Assembly (NCBI RefSeq): GCF_003105115.1 | Contig: NZ_QETH01000004.1 | Coordinates: 1-64,000, forward strand | Direction: 5' to 3' | DNA length: 64,000 bases | DNA from: Flavobacterium sp. HTF | GTDB lineage: Bacteria; Bacteroidota; Bacteroidia; Flavobacteriales; Flavobacteriaceae | Part shown: positions 10,232-19,485 of the stretch, in pieces | Layout of the letters: every line of letters starts with the position of its first letter | How positions within the stretch are numbered: position 1 is the first letter of the stretch | Program-made: the position numbers and the translations under genes | Notes under the pieces: model-generated | What the model saw: only the letters and a program-made list of their open reading frames with translations | Databases searched by the model: none | What the model was told of the DNA's origin: nothing

Positions 10232-10239
10232 CAAAAGTA
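10232..10239 (-). promoter_or_regulatory. Putative -7 box for the macroglobulin gene
   Basis: TACTTTTG on the minus strand matches the Bacteroidota -7 consensus TAnnTTTG. The predicted start of transcription is about 45 bases before the ATG. Confidence 0.5.
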
Positions 10240-10351
10240 ATAGCACCAAAATACAAATTAAATCACCATAAAAGTAAAATAATTTTTCAATGTTTTAAGA
10301 AGAAAAACCTTTAATAAATTTATTAATTTTGTTGAAGGTTAGAACATTTCT

Positions 10352-10987
10352 TTAAAGCTCAGCACCTAATTTTGACAAAATTTTGTCCATCTCAAGAAAA
10401 TGATTTTTTGTGTTTGCCGAATAAAAAATTTGATTTCCGCCCATTACCACAATAACATCGTCTTCGTAATTTCCGTAGAAGTTTATTCCCTCAAGCCATT
10501 GTTTTAATGTAACTCCTTTATCGGAATAGTTCTGGGTAATAAAATCAAGCTCGTGTGGTTCTATTTCATAAAATGTATCACAAGTAAATTCCAGCGCAAA
10601 ACCCGCCTGAAGAAATGCCATTGCAGTAAAAAAATCTGTCAACGTTTCTGTTTCCAGATTCCATTCTTTTTGATAATAACTCATATAAACAGGAGGATTA
10701 GGACTTGACAAATTATCTTTGTAAATGCCCCAAACACAAGCATGTTGATTCTCTGTATAAAAAATTAAATAATCATTATTTTGATAATATTGAAATCTTT
10801 CGGGTATGACTAATGAATCCTGAGTATGATTTAAGTTTTGGATTTTTCCCAATTCCGAATAATAATCTGTAAAAACCTCCGGAAGTGATCCAAAAATATC
10901 TCCAGCTTTTTGAATTTCTTCATTTGTAAAACCGCATGATACTGTAATATGGAATAGTTTTTTTATTATTGAAAAATCAGTCATCAC
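10352..10987 (-). CDS. SMI1/KNR4 (SUKH)-like protein of unknown function
   Basis: A 211-residue soluble protein without signal or membrane segments. The N-terminal third carries LPEVFTDYYSELG, and a middle segment carries ACVWGIYKDN with NPPVYM, a layout like SMI1/KNR4 (SUKH) proteins. Many of those are immunity proteins, but no toxin gene is visible beside it, so a housekeeping or orphan-immunity role is equally possible. It starts 21 bases after the stop of tadA on the same strand and is probably co-transcribed. The family call is by eye and moderate. Start is Met-Met; either ATG could serve. Confidence 0.6.
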   Translation of the reverse strand: MMTDFSIIKKLFHITVSCGFTNEEIQKAGDIFGSLPEVFTDYYSELGKIQNLNHTQDSLVIPERFQYYQNNDYLIFYTENQHACVWGIYKDNLSSPNPPVYMSYYQKEWNLETETLTDFFTAMAFLQAGFALEFTCDTFYEIEPHELDFITQNYSDKGVTLKQWLEGINFYGNYEDDVIVVMGGNQIFYSANTKNHFLEMDKILSKLGAEL

Positions 10988-11008
10988 TTTAAAAGATTTA
11001 CAAGAAAA

Positions 11009-11452
11009 TTATTTACGTCTTTCTATAAAAAAGCGCTTCATTAAATCAGCTGCTTCATCGGCCATTATACCCGAGACAACAGTGGTTTTGGGATGAAGTT
11101 TTGTTCCCATACTTAAAAAACCGCGTTGTTCATCTCTGGCTCCAAAAACAATTTTGGTGATCTGGCTCCAATATAAGGCACCTGCACACATTTGACAAGG
11201 TTCAAGTGTAACATACAATGTACAATCTTTCAGGTATTTTCCTCCTAAATAATTAGCTGCAGCTGTAATGGCCTGCATTTCGGCATGAGCCGTAACATCA
11301 TTTAGTAATTCGGTCAGATTATGAGTCCTTGCAATAATTTTGTCTGCAACGACGATTATGGCCCCTACAGGAATTTCGCCTTTATCAAAAGCCATTTCAG
11401 CTTCCTGCAAAGCTTTCTTCATAAAATATTCGTCAGTAAAAGGATTTTCCAT
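11009..11452 (-). CDS. tadA: tRNA-specific adenosine deaminase TadA
   Basis: A 147-residue zinc deaminase that converts A34 to inosine in tRNA-Arg. The zinc and proton-shuttle motifs are HAE (His56, Glu58) and PCQMC (Cys86, Cys89). Length and N-terminus fit E. coli TadA. A box TATTTTTG lies 6-13 bases before the ATG, which would place the transcription start at or next to the start codon. The SUKH-like gene follows in the same direction. It could be annotated only as a nucleoside deaminase, but the motif set and length favour TadA. Confidence 0.9.
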   Translation of the reverse strand: MENPFTDEYFMKKALQEAEMAFDKGEIPVGAIIVVADKIIARTHNLTELLNDVTAHAEMQAITAAANYLGGKYLKDCTLYVTLEPCQMCAGALYWSQITKIVFGARDEQRGFLSMGTKLHPKTTVVSGIMADEAADLMKRFFIERRK

Positions 11453-11457
11453 AGTTG

Positions 11458-11465
11458 CAAAAATA
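11458..11465 (-). promoter_or_regulatory. Putative -7 box very close to the tadA start
   Basis: TATTTTTG on the minus strand fits TAnnTTTG, but ends only five bases before the ATG, implying a leaderless transcript if used. No good -33 box is visible. Confidence 0.3.
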
Positions 11466-11516
11466 CATTTTTAGTTAGTATTTTTTATTACATTTAAATT
11501 TTGAAATTCTAAATTG

Positions 11517-12275
11517 ATGGATAAATACAAAATCATTATTCCGGAACCCTGCCATGAAAACTGGGACAAAATGACTCCAGATAATAACGGAAGATTTTGT
11601 TTGAGCTGTTCTAAAACTGTTGTTGACTTTACAAAAATGTTACCCGATGAAATTCAGCAATATTTTATTTCAAAAAAAGGAAATAACATTTGCGGGAGAT
11701 TTAAAAATAGCCAATTAGATCAAAAGATTATTCAGATCCCGAGTCGTGTATTATATTCACAAACTCATTATCATAAGATTTTTTTACTTGCCTTATTCAT
11801 AGCGATGGGAACGACTTTGTTTAGCTGTTCTGATAAAAATGGAGACAAACAGAAAATCGACAAAGTAGAGATTGTTTCTCCAGAACATGAAGGATATGCA
11901 ACTGGCGGGCTCCCTATGCCCAAAAATGATACAATTTCAAATAATAATGCTGTAGATTATAATAGCATTAAAAATCAGGCTGAACTGGATGTTTTAGCGC
12001 ATCCGGAAATTGGCATGACTAAATTTTATGAATTCATTCAAAAAAATTACAAAATACCAAATACTTCTGAAAATCGCACGGGTACAGTATATGTTTCATT
12101 TATAGTTGAAAAAGATGGCAGCTTAAATAATATCGTAATCAAAAACGATTTTGGATTCGGAAGTGGAAAGGAAGCAATCAGAGTATTAAAGATGTCTCCT
12201 AAATGGGTTCCTGGAAAAATAAACAATCAATTGGTACGATCTGCTTATAATTTGCCAATCAAATTTAAATATTGA
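11517..12275 (+). CDS. TonB C-terminal-domain protein with N-terminal Cys motif domain
   Basis: A 252-residue protein in three parts. The first 75 residues carry conserved PEPCHENWDKM and GRFCLSCSKTVVDF, a short Cys-containing domain that may bind metal. A hydrophobic segment follows (FLLALFIAMGTTLFSC, about residues 88-103). The C-terminal part ends in a TonB_C-like domain with GTVYVSFIVEKDGSL and a final KW.PG motif. A role in energising outer-membrane transport is inferred. ATG at 11517 is chosen over TTG at 11514. A tandem paralog starts 9 bases after its stop. Confidence 0.75.
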   Translation: MDKYKIIIPEPCHENWDKMTPDNNGRFCLSCSKTVVDFTKMLPDEIQQYFISKKGNNICGRFKNSQLDQKIIQIPSRVLYSQTHYHKIFLLALFIAMGTTLFSCSDKNGDKQKIDKVEIVSPEHEGYATGGLPMPKNDTISNNNAVDYNSIKNQAELDVLAHPEIGMTKFYEFIQKNYKIPNTSENRTGTVYVSFIVEKDGSLNNIVIKNDFGFGSGKEAIRVLKMSPKWVPGKINNQLVRSAYNLPIKFKY

Positions 12276-12284
12276 GTTTAAACT

Positions 12285-12527
12285 ATGAATTCAAAACAAA
12301 AAATAACAATTCCTGAACCTTGCCATGAAAACTGGGATAAAATGACACCAAAAGAAAATGGGCGTTTCTGTATGAGCTGTTCTAAAACTGTTATCGATTT
12401 TACCGCTATGCTTCCGGCAGAAATTCAGCAATTTTTCATTCAAAATCAAAATAAAAAAATTTGCGGAAGATTTAGAAAATCGCAATTAGAAACAATTACA
12501 ATTCAAATTCCGAGTCGGGTTTTATAG
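12285..12527 (+). CDS. N-terminal fragment of a tandem TonB-domain paralog (ends at in-frame TAG)
   Basis: 80 codons closely matching the N-terminal domain of the preceding gene (PEPCHENWDKM, GRFCMSCSKTVIDF, CGRF, IPSRVL). The frame stops at TAG 12525-12527 exactly where the intact neighbour has a Tyr codon TAT. Reading through gives the rest of the paralog in the same frame (next entry), so a single base change explains the break. It is either a broken gene, a sequencing error, or a split that leaves a free cytoplasmic Cys-motif domain. Confidence 0.7.
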   Translation: MNSKQKITIPEPCHENWDKMTPKENGRFCMSCSKTVIDFTAMLPAEIQQFFIQNQNKKICGRFRKSQLETITIQIPSRVL

Positions 12528-12533
12528 ACGCAA

Positions 12534-13133
12534 ATGCATTATCACAAAATGTTTTTACTTGCATTATTCATTTCCATGGGAACTACTTTGTTTAGTTGTC
12601 AGGACAAAGAAGGAAAGAAACAAAAAATTGATAAAGTCGAAGTTGTAAAAGATACAATACATGAAGTTGTAACTTTAGTTGGGGAAATTCCAATTGACCC
12701 AAATGATACTACCCAGGCAGTACCACCAAAAGTTGATCAGGTCAAATTTGTAAAACCTATAAAAAAGAGTACGAAAGAAGAAGCAAAACCAACTGAAGCC
12801 AATAGCAAAAAGACAATAGAAGAACCTGTTTATAATGGAGGTGTTGCTATTGAAACAAATGCAGAATTTGCAGGCGGAATTGAACAATTCTACAACTTTT
12901 TTGGACATGAATTTAAAAAGCCTGTAAACTCAGAAACTGCCAATCTCAAAATCAATCTTTCTTTTGCAGTAGAAAAAAACGGATCTGTATCTTATCTCCA
13001 GTCTTTACCGCCTGTTGACAATTCAACAGAAAAGGAAATTATAAGAGTCTTAAGTTTATGTCCTAAATGGCAACCCGGAGAAATTAATGGCAAAAAAGTG
13101 AGAAGGGTGTATTCTTTACCAATCGTATTGTAA
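12534..13133 (+). CDS. C-terminal part of the split paralog: lipoprotein-like TonB_C protein
   Basis: 199 codons from an ATG in the same frame as the fragment before it, separated only by TAG and two codons. The start MHYHKMFLLALFISMG followed by TTLFSCQ looks like a lipoprotein signal with Cys about residue 22, so it could be exported alone. The C-terminal third is a TonB_C-like domain (INLSFAVEKNGSV, KWQPGEINGKKVRR). The middle is Lys/Glu/Thr-rich linker. If the stop is real, re-initiation at this ATG would make a stand-alone protein; otherwise it is the second half of a pseudogene. Confidence 0.65.
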   Translation: MHYHKMFLLALFISMGTTLFSCQDKEGKKQKIDKVEVVKDTIHEVVTLVGEIPIDPNDTTQAVPPKVDQVKFVKPIKKSTKEEAKPTEANSKKTIEEPVYNGGVAIETNAEFAGGIEQFYNFFGHEFKKPVNSETANLKINLSFAVEKNGSVSYLQSLPPVDNSTEKEIIRVLSLCPKWQPGEINGKKVRRVYSLPIVL

Positions 13134-13166
13134 TAGATCTCAGTAATAAAATTAAATTTAAAACCG

Positions 13167-13174
13167 TAAATTTG
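13167..13174 (+). promoter_or_regulatory. Putative -7 box for dxs
   Basis: TAAATTTG fits TAnnTTTG and lies 15 bases before the dxs ATG. Confidence 0.5.
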
Positions 13175-13188
13175 CTTTTTACCTTACA

Positions 13189-14970
13189 ATGAAAAGCAAT
13201 TTACTTTCGAACATAAGCACCCCTGCCGATTTGCGTTTACTCGACGAAACCCAGTTACCGCAACTGGCCAAGGAATTACGTGATTTTATCATTGATATTG
13301 TTTCGGTAAAAGAAGGTCATTTGGGAGCCAGTTTAGGCGTTGTAGAACTTACAATTGCGCTGCATTATGTTTTTAATACGCCCGAAGATTTATTGGTTTG
13401 GGATGTTGGACATCAGGCTTACGGGCATAAAATCCTGACTGAAAGAAAAGAAAATTTCGACACCAACAGGCAACTTGGCGGAATTTCTGGATTTCCAAAA
13501 AGAAGCGAAAGCATTTACGATACTTTTGGCGTTGGCCATTCTTCTACTTCAATTTCTGCAGCACTCGGAATGGCAATTGCTTCAAAACTGAAAGGAGAAA
13601 CAAACAAACAGCATATTGCGGTTATTGGAGATGCTTCTATCGCATCAGGAATGGCTTTTGAAGGTCTAAATCATGCCGGGGTTACAGATGCTAATATTTT
13701 AGTTATCCTGAATGACAACGCCATCGGAATTGATCCGAGTGTCGGTGCATTAAAAAAATATCTGACTGCGGTTAAAAATGGTAAAAATCCCAAGCAGAAT
13801 AACATTATAAAATCTTTGAATTTTGATTATTCAGGGCCAGTTGACGGTCATGATTTTCCGAAATTAATCAAAGAATTAAACCGTTTAAAAAAGATTAAAG
13901 GCCCGAAATTCCTTCATATTGTTACTACAAAAGGCAAAGGTTTACAACAAGCCGAAGAGAATCAGGTAAAATATCACGCACCAGGAAAATTTGATGCTTC
14001 TACCGGAGAAATTCATTTAAAATCTGAGGAAAATTTACCTCCAAAGTATCAGGATGTTTTTGGTCTGACTATTTTGGATTTAGCCAGAAAAAATAAAAAA
14101 ATCATCGGAATTACTCCCGCAATGCCATCAGGAAGTTCCTTAAAATTTATGATGGATGAAATTCCCAAACGTGCTTTTGATGTTGGAATTGCAGAACAGC
14201 ATGCTGTAACCCTTGCCGCGGGAATGGCAACTCAGGGCATGGTGGTTTATTGCAATATATATTCAACTTTTCTTCAACGCGCTTATGATCAGGTTATTCA
14301 TGATGTGGCACTGCAAGATTTACCAGTTATTTTCTGTCTGGACCGCGCTGGTTTGGTGGGTGAAGACGGGGCAACGCATCACGGTGTTTTTGATATTGCC
14401 TATTTGAGAACAATTCCGAATATGATTATTTACGCTCCGATCAACGAAATTGCGTTACAAAATATTCTTTACACAGCACAACTTGGACTGGATCATCCGA
14501 TTGCCATCCGATATCCAAGAGGCCGGGGTGTTCTGCCCAATTGGGAAGTAGAAAATTTCGGACAATACAAAAATGTTAAAATTGGCGAAGCAATCCGCCT
14601 GAAAAAGGGTACCAAAACTGCCATTTTATCTACCGGAACTATCGGCAACAACGTAATTGCAGCCCTTAACGAATGTGCTAATGCTGAAACTATTGCGCAT
14701 TACGACTTTCCGTTTATCAAACCTCTGGATAACAATTTATTAGAAGAAATTTTTAATAATTTTAAAACAATCATTACGATTGAAGACGGGGTAACAAAAG
14801 GAGGCTTTGGAAGTGCCATTTTAGAATTTGCTTCTGAAAACAACTTCAATAATCCTATAAAGGTTTTAGGTGTGCCAGATACATTTATTGAGCATGGAAC
14901 GGTCTTACAATTACAACAAATGTGTAAAATTGACGTTAAAAGTTTAGTATTTCTTTTTTCAAACCATTGA
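13189..14970 (+). CDS. dxs: 1-deoxy-D-xylulose-5-phosphate synthase
   Basis: A 593-residue thiamine-diphosphate enzyme that condenses pyruvate with glyceraldehyde 3-phosphate, the first step of the MEP isoprenoid pathway. The ThDP/Mg site appears as IGDAS (147-151) with NDN at 175-177. The catalytic Glu lies in DVGIAEQHAV (Glu336), and DRAGLVGEDGATHHG follows in the pyrimidine domain. Substrate-site motifs GHSSTSISAALGMA and WDVGHQAYGHK are intact. Length is slightly under the usual 620. A DUF3078 gene follows 46 bases later on the same strand. Confidence 0.95.
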   Translation: MKSNLLSNISTPADLRLLDETQLPQLAKELRDFIIDIVSVKEGHLGASLGVVELTIALHYVFNTPEDLLVWDVGHQAYGHKILTERKENFDTNRQLGGISGFPKRSESIYDTFGVGHSSTSISAALGMAIASKLKGETNKQHIAVIGDASIASGMAFEGLNHAGVTDANILVILNDNAIGIDPSVGALKKYLTAVKNGKNPKQNNIIKSLNFDYSGPVDGHDFPKLIKELNRLKKIKGPKFLHIVTTKGKGLQQAEENQVKYHAPGKFDASTGEIHLKSEENLPPKYQDVFGLTILDLARKNKKIIGITPAMPSGSSLKFMMDEIPKRAFDVGIAEQHAVTLAAGMATQGMVVYCNIYSTFLQRAYDQVIHDVALQDLPVIFCLDRAGLVGEDGATHHGVFDIAYLRTIPNMIIYAPINEIALQNILYTAQLGLDHPIAIRYPRGRGVLPNWEVENFGQYKNVKIGEAIRLKKGTKTAILSTGTIGNNVIAALNECANAETIAHYDFPFIKPLDNNLLEEIFNNFKTIITIEDGVTKGGFGSAILEFASENNFNNPIKVLGVPDTFIEHGTVLQLQQMCKIDVKSLVFLFSNH

Positions 14971-15016
14971 AAAGGGTTATTTTGCGAAGCCAAAAAAAAA
15001 TCAAAATTCAAGCCTA

Positions 15017-16021
15017 ATGAAATTAATTCGATTCACATTATTACTTTTACTTTTTACCTTTACTGTTACAATTTCTGCTCAGGGTATTATTAAAACAACT
15101 TTAGAACCAAACCAGATTCCGAAACCGCCTTCTAACTGGTCTAAGAAAAATCAACTGGGTTTTGACATTTCCGAAATTGCTTTTGTGAATTGGAGTGCCG
15201 GGGGAACAAGTTCGATTTCAGGTTTATTCAAAGGTGAATTTTCAAGAACTTACATAAAAGGAAACCACAAATGGTTTAATGAATTAATTGTTAAGTACGG
15301 GTTAAACAAACAAGATGGTACCGAACTTAGAAAAACAGACGATGCCGTTCAGCTTAACTCAACGTACGGATTCAGAAGAGATACAACATCGAACTGGTAC
15401 TATTCTGCAAAATATAATTTCAATACTCAGTTTACAAATGGTTACAATTATCCGAACAGGGATATTGCAATATCCAAACCGTTTGCACCTGCTTACATCT
15501 TTCTGGGAGCCGGAGCTGAGAATTCAAATAAAGCAAAAAACAGGACTTTCTACTTCTCTCCTATAACATTAAAAACCACTTTGGTTTTAGACCAGTATCT
15601 GGCAAACCAAGGAGCATTTGGTGTTAAAAAAGCTGTTTATGCACCAGATCCTCTTGATCCAAACACTCAGATTTTGGTTGAAGAAGGACAAAAAGTAAAA
15701 GCCGAATTTGGTATTTTGTTTACTGCTTACATGAAAAATGAAATTTTCAAGAACATCTTTTATGAAAACAGATTGAGTTTATATACCGATTACCTGAACA
15801 GATTCGGAAATGTCGACATCGATTACGACACACGTCTGGACCTTGTTGTAAATGCTTATGTAAAAGCAAATATTGGGATCCATTTAGTGTATGACGACGA
15901 TATTAAAACCAAAAAAGATGTTGTAGATCCTGTAACAGGATCTACAAGCCAGGTTAATGACGGGCCAAGAGCTCAGTTAAGACAGGTTTTAGGAGTTGGT
16001 CTTGTATATGCTTTTCAATAA
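15017..16021 (+). CDS. DUF3078 domain-containing exported protein
   Basis: A 334-residue protein with a signal peptide (MKLIRFTLLLLLFTFTVTIS, cleavage after Ala-Gln type). The mature part is rich in alternating aromatic strands (NWSAGGTSSISGLFKGEF, NRLSLYTDYLNRFGNVD) and ends in Phe-Gln, suggesting an outer-membrane or periplasmic beta-rich protein. It matches the DUF3078 family as I recall it in Flavobacteriia, where it commonly follows dxs. No molecular function is known. Its TAA abuts the stop codon of the convergent dgt gene with no bases between. Confidence 0.8.
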   Translation: MKLIRFTLLLLLFTFTVTISAQGIIKTTLEPNQIPKPPSNWSKKNQLGFDISEIAFVNWSAGGTSSISGLFKGEFSRTYIKGNHKWFNELIVKYGLNKQDGTELRKTDDAVQLNSTYGFRRDTTSNWYYSAKYNFNTQFTNGYNYPNRDIAISKPFAPAYIFLGAGAENSNKAKNRTFYFSPITLKTTLVLDQYLANQGAFGVKKAVYAPDPLDPNTQILVEEGQKVKAEFGILFTAYMKNEIFKNIFYENRLSLYTDYLNRFGNVDIDYDTRLDLVVNAYVKANIGIHLVYDDDIKTKKDVVDPVTGSTSQVNDGPRAQLRQVLGVGLVYAFQ

Positions 16022-17368
16022 TTAATTTGGCTTTCTGCCATTAATCATTTCAAATAATTCTAACGCATTTCCGTCCGTTAAAAGGGAAACATAATGACAA
16101 ATATGAAGCAAACGGCTGTATAAATCTGTTTTCTCCAAATGGTGTTTTTCAGGCAGCATTTTTAAGAGTAACTTATCATAATTCGATGCTTTTCCTTCAT
16201 ATTTGTTATTGAATGCGGTAATAAATTTATCCAGCAAGGTCTGGATAATCTGGTAACCAACAATTTCTTTCTCGATAACTTCGCGGCTCTGATAGATTTT
16301 CTCAACACTTAAGCTGATAATATCATCCATCTGCGCTTTGTATTTACTTTTATCTGTTAAAGCATAAGGGAACTGTCCGGCTAAAATCAATTCTTCGTTT
16401 TCTATAAAAACATCAACGGCATCATTAATCAGTGCACCAATTGCAAGCGCACGCAGGTAACTGATTCTGTCTTCTTTGGTTTCTAATAATTTATATTTAG
16501 AAACTCCAATATTGTCTTTTACCAGTTTGATTAAATATTCCAGAGCATAATCTTCGGAAACCAAACCAAGATTTATCCCGTCTTCAAAATCTATAATAGT
16601 GTAGCAAATATCATCTGCGGCTTCTACTAAATAGGCCAACGGATGTCTTTCAAAACCAATATCTCCGTCAGATTTATTGGCAATCATTCCCATGTCTTCA
16701 GCGACTTCTTCAAAGAATGCTTTATCAGACTGAAAGAAACCATATTTTTTGTCTGCAATATTTGAAGTTGGTTTTTTAGGAAGGCTTTCTTTTGGGTATT
16801 TCATAAAAGCACCCAAAGTGGCGTACGAAATCCTTAAACCTCCTTCTATTCCTGGACGACTTGCTGTAAGCACAGAAAATCCGTTTGCATTTCCTTCAAA
16901 ATCAATTAAATCCTGCCATTGCTTGGCAGTTAAATGGTCTTTATATTTAATTCCTTTTCCGATTGAAAAATATTCACCAATAGCTTTTTCCCCGGAATGC
17001 CCAAATGGGGGATTCCCGATATCGTGCGCCAAAGATGCCGCGGCAACAATGGCTCCGAAATCATTCATATGATAACCGTGAACTTCTTTTAAATACGGAT
17101 ATTTTTCAATGATTTTTTTTCCAACCAAACGGCCTAAAGAGCGGCCAACTACAGAAACTTCTAAACTATGTGTCAGACGTGTATGTACGAAATCTGTTTT
17201 AGAAAGCGGGATTACCTGCGTTTTATCCTGCAATGATCTAAAAGCTGCCGAAAATATAATCCGGTCATAATCTACCTCAAAGCCTAAACGGGTATCGTCT
17301 TGTTCTATACGTAATCTTTTGCTTGTGTCACCTTGCTTTTTAAGAGATAAAAGTTGTTCCCAGTTCAT
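16022..17368 (-). CDS. dgt: Deoxyguanosinetriphosphate triphosphohydrolase (dGTPase, HD superfamily)
   Basis: A 448-residue cytoplasmic HD-domain hydrolase that splits dGTP (or other dNTPs) into deoxynucleoside and triphosphate. Metal ligands are visible as RLTHSLEVS (His67) and AHDIGNPPFGHSGE (His115-Asp116). Later, YLVEAADDICYTIIDFEDG supplies the remaining HD-site Asp. Length fits the family. It lies 73 bases downstream of the sacsin-like ATPase gene on the same strand and convergent with the DUF3078 gene. SAMHD1-like dNTPases have defence roles elsewhere, but this broadly conserved gene is most simply a nucleotide-pool enzyme. Confidence 0.93.
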   Translation of the reverse strand: MNWEQLLSLKKQGDTSKRLRIEQDDTRLGFEVDYDRIIFSAAFRSLQDKTQVIPLSKTDFVHTRLTHSLEVSVVGRSLGRLVGKKIIEKYPYLKEVHGYHMNDFGAIVAAASLAHDIGNPPFGHSGEKAIGEYFSIGKGIKYKDHLTAKQWQDLIDFEGNANGFSVLTASRPGIEGGLRISYATLGAFMKYPKESLPKKPTSNIADKKYGFFQSDKAFFEEVAEDMGMIANKSDGDIGFERHPLAYLVEAADDICYTIIDFEDGINLGLVSEDYALEYLIKLVKDNIGVSKYKLLETKEDRISYLRALAIGALINDAVDVFIENEELILAGQFPYALTDKSKYKAQMDDIISLSVEKIYQSREVIEKEIVGYQIIQTLLDKFITAFNNKYEGKASNYDKLLLKMLPEKHHLEKTDLYSRLLHICHYVSLLTDGNALELFEMINGRKPN

Positions 17369-17441
17369 TTTGTAATTTTAAATCGAGCGAATATAAGAAA
17401 AAATGGAGCGTTTAAATGAAAACCTCAGTCAAAATAAAGTC

Positions 17442-19481
17442 TTACAACGTAAATTTCCTTGGATTATATTCATATTCTGAACATTCCCAAATCCATTGTG
17501 TACATTGCCTATTTAAAACTAAATTTTTTATTGGATCAGAAATCAATGCTATTTCAAAAAAATCATCTGTTTGACGAACAATAGCAACATAAAATTTTTG
17601 TGGTTTTGCTTGCGCTACGCCAATTTCATTATTGGTTAACTTAAATTTCTGCCCTGGAAGTGTTATGGATTTTACTTCAATGTGAATTTCTTCTCCATTT
17701 GGGTCAAATCCATCTAAATCATAACCAATATTTTGTTTGCTTACATCTTGTAAATTAAATCCATTTAAATTCAAAATTTCCATAGTAATTTCTTCCGCAG
17801 TTCTCCATCGTTTTATAGCATATTTAATTCTGTCATTTGAAATTTCTTTAGAATTATTATACCAATCATTAGTTGTGGAATTTACATTTTGAATAGAATT
17901 ATTAAGCATAATGTCATCATCCTTTTTCTCCAAAACTAAATTTCCGATATAATTCGGAAGTAATTTTTTAAATGCTTGCTTTATATCGAATTCCGTTAGA
18001 CCATTTTCAATTAACAAAGAAATATAAGAATCGTCAATTAATAAATTTTCAGAAAGAATTTGCTTAAACGAATATCTTTTCTTCTCGTGAATCAATATTT
18101 TTAGATCACTTACTTCTAGAATAAAATTATCATTACTAATTGATAATATAGAAACAAATATATATTTTGAAATTTGAACGCATCCTAATATTGAAATATC
18201 CGACTCATTAATTTTATTTTTGAATGAGTTAAACGAAGCCTCTTTTGCTCCAAGAAATTTCAAAAACGATACTAATCCATCTATGTTTAAAAAAATTGAT
18301 TCAACTACAAAATTATCAATTGTTTTTACAATAATATTATAGTCCTTAGTGTTAAGCCAATTTGGTGCTAATAATAATTTTTCAAAGAAGGCAGGGTCAA
18401 TATTTTTTACTTCCTCTAAAAGAAGTTTTTCAAAAGAAGTCTTTTTAAAACTCATCATTCTAGGATCAGCGTATGGAACAATACATTTAATTATATTACT
18501 ATTTTCTGGCTTATTGCCTACCAAATTTTCCTTAATTATATTTATAATTTGACTAGCAATATTTTTTATCGTTGTATTTGTTTCAATATCATATATAAGA
18601 TGTTTTCTTGAGGGATCAGTACTAAAATCACCATTCACAATAATACCCAATCCTGTTATATCTTCAGTTGGCAAAAATGAGTAAACAAAAGCATCTACTA
18701 AGTTGATTCTTGCAGGTAAATTATTTTCAATTTGAAAGGCTATAGCAGTATTATTAAAGGTTGATACAAGCCATTCAGATTGATTTTCATTATTTTTAAT
18801 CTTTAGTTTGGTTTCGTGTTCAGAAATTATTTCTTTCTCGATAAATGTTGAAGCATAGTTAGAAATTAAAATTTCTGTTGTTGTTATATTTTTGAGAAAA
18901 AGCAACGATTTATAATCAAACGACTCATATTCTGACTCGATTTCTAGTGTGGTTACTCCAGTAAAAATAAAAATAGTTGAAAATCCATCATTTAATATAC
19001 TATTAATATTTTCATCCATTAAGGATTTATCATTTTCATTAACTGAGTGTGGTATTCTTATAAGTGGTACTCTTGTTGCGTTTGGAATTTCATTTTTAGT
19101 TCTTTCTTTAGAAAATGTGATTTCTAAATCACCACTAATGATATAAATCTCTTTAGAAAAACTTACAACTGATTTAAAGCCAATCCCTCTATAACCAATA
19201 TTTTCTCCCCTTATTTTGTTTGAAGATGCACTTCTGCACAAACTTTCTATATCATTCGCATTAAAGAACCTTCCATTGTTAGCAACATATAAAAAATTAC
19301 TGTCTTTTATGATTTTAAACTTGGTCGCGTTTGCATCATCCGCATTTTGTAATAATTCTATAAAAGATCGATTGTTATAGCTTTCAGCAATGTAGGTTTC
19401 TAACCCAGCCAAATCTGCTAGCAAGTTGGGTGATGCTTTTGCTTCTTCTAGAAGTTGACTCCTAATTTCATTAATAATCAT
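17442..19481 (-). CDS. Sacsin-type HATPase fused to NO VEIN/DUF3883 nuclease-like domain
   Basis: 679 residues. The N-terminus is a Bergerat ATP-binding fold of the sacsin/Hsp90 type: FIELLQNADDANA (Glu42, Asn46), VANNGRFF (67-73, Asn in place of the usual Asp before Asn-Gly) and NIGYRGIGFKSV (94-105). The middle (about 200-540) shows no motif I recognise. The C-terminus (about 555-660) matches NO VEIN/DUF3883, a PD-(D/E)xK-like fold, with IGYDLDG (Asp588, Asp590), IEVKS (Glu602, Lys604) and GVAQAKPQKFYVAIV. The architecture recalls plant NO VEIN and bacterial defence ATPase-nucleases. It follows a 112-aa gene by four bases. AT content looks higher than in its neighbours, suggesting transfer. 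Antiphage function is inference only. Confidence 0.8.
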   Translation of the reverse strand: MIINEIRSQLLEEAKASPNLLADLAGLETYIAESYNNRSFIELLQNADDANATKFKIIKDSNFLYVANNGRFFNANDIESLCRSASSNKIRGENIGYRGIGFKSVVSFSKEIYIISGDLEITFSKERTKNEIPNATRVPLIRIPHSVNENDKSLMDENINSILNDGFSTIFIFTGVTTLEIESEYESFDYKSLLFLKNITTTEILISNYASTFIEKEIISEHETKLKIKNNENQSEWLVSTFNNTAIAFQIENNLPARINLVDAFVYSFLPTEDITGLGIIVNGDFSTDPSRKHLIYDIETNTTIKNIASQIINIIKENLVGNKPENSNIIKCIVPYADPRMMSFKKTSFEKLLLEEVKNIDPAFFEKLLLAPNWLNTKDYNIIVKTIDNFVVESIFLNIDGLVSFLKFLGAKEASFNSFKNKINESDISILGCVQISKYIFVSILSISNDNFILEVSDLKILIHEKKRYSFKQILSENLLIDDSYISLLIENGLTEFDIKQAFKKLLPNYIGNLVLEKKDDDIMLNNSIQNVNSTTNDWYNNSKEISNDRIKYAIKRWRTAEEITMEILNLNGFNLQDVSKQNIGYDLDGFDPNGEEIHIEVKSITLPGQKFKLTNNEIGVAQAKPQKFYVAIVRQTDDFFEIALISDPIKNLVLNRQCTQWIWECSEYEYNPRKFTL

Positions 19482-19485
19482 AAAA

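Noticed and set aside
10352..10987. SUKH-like protein as part of a toxin-immunity pair
   Set aside because: No polymorphic toxin or secretion gene lies beside it; the neighbours are tadA and the macroglobulin gene.
16022..17368. dGTPase as part of the neighbouring putative defence insert
   Set aside because: It is a common conserved housekeeping gene convergent with dxs/DUF3078 and has ordinary base composition; the 73-base gap gives no evidence of coupling.
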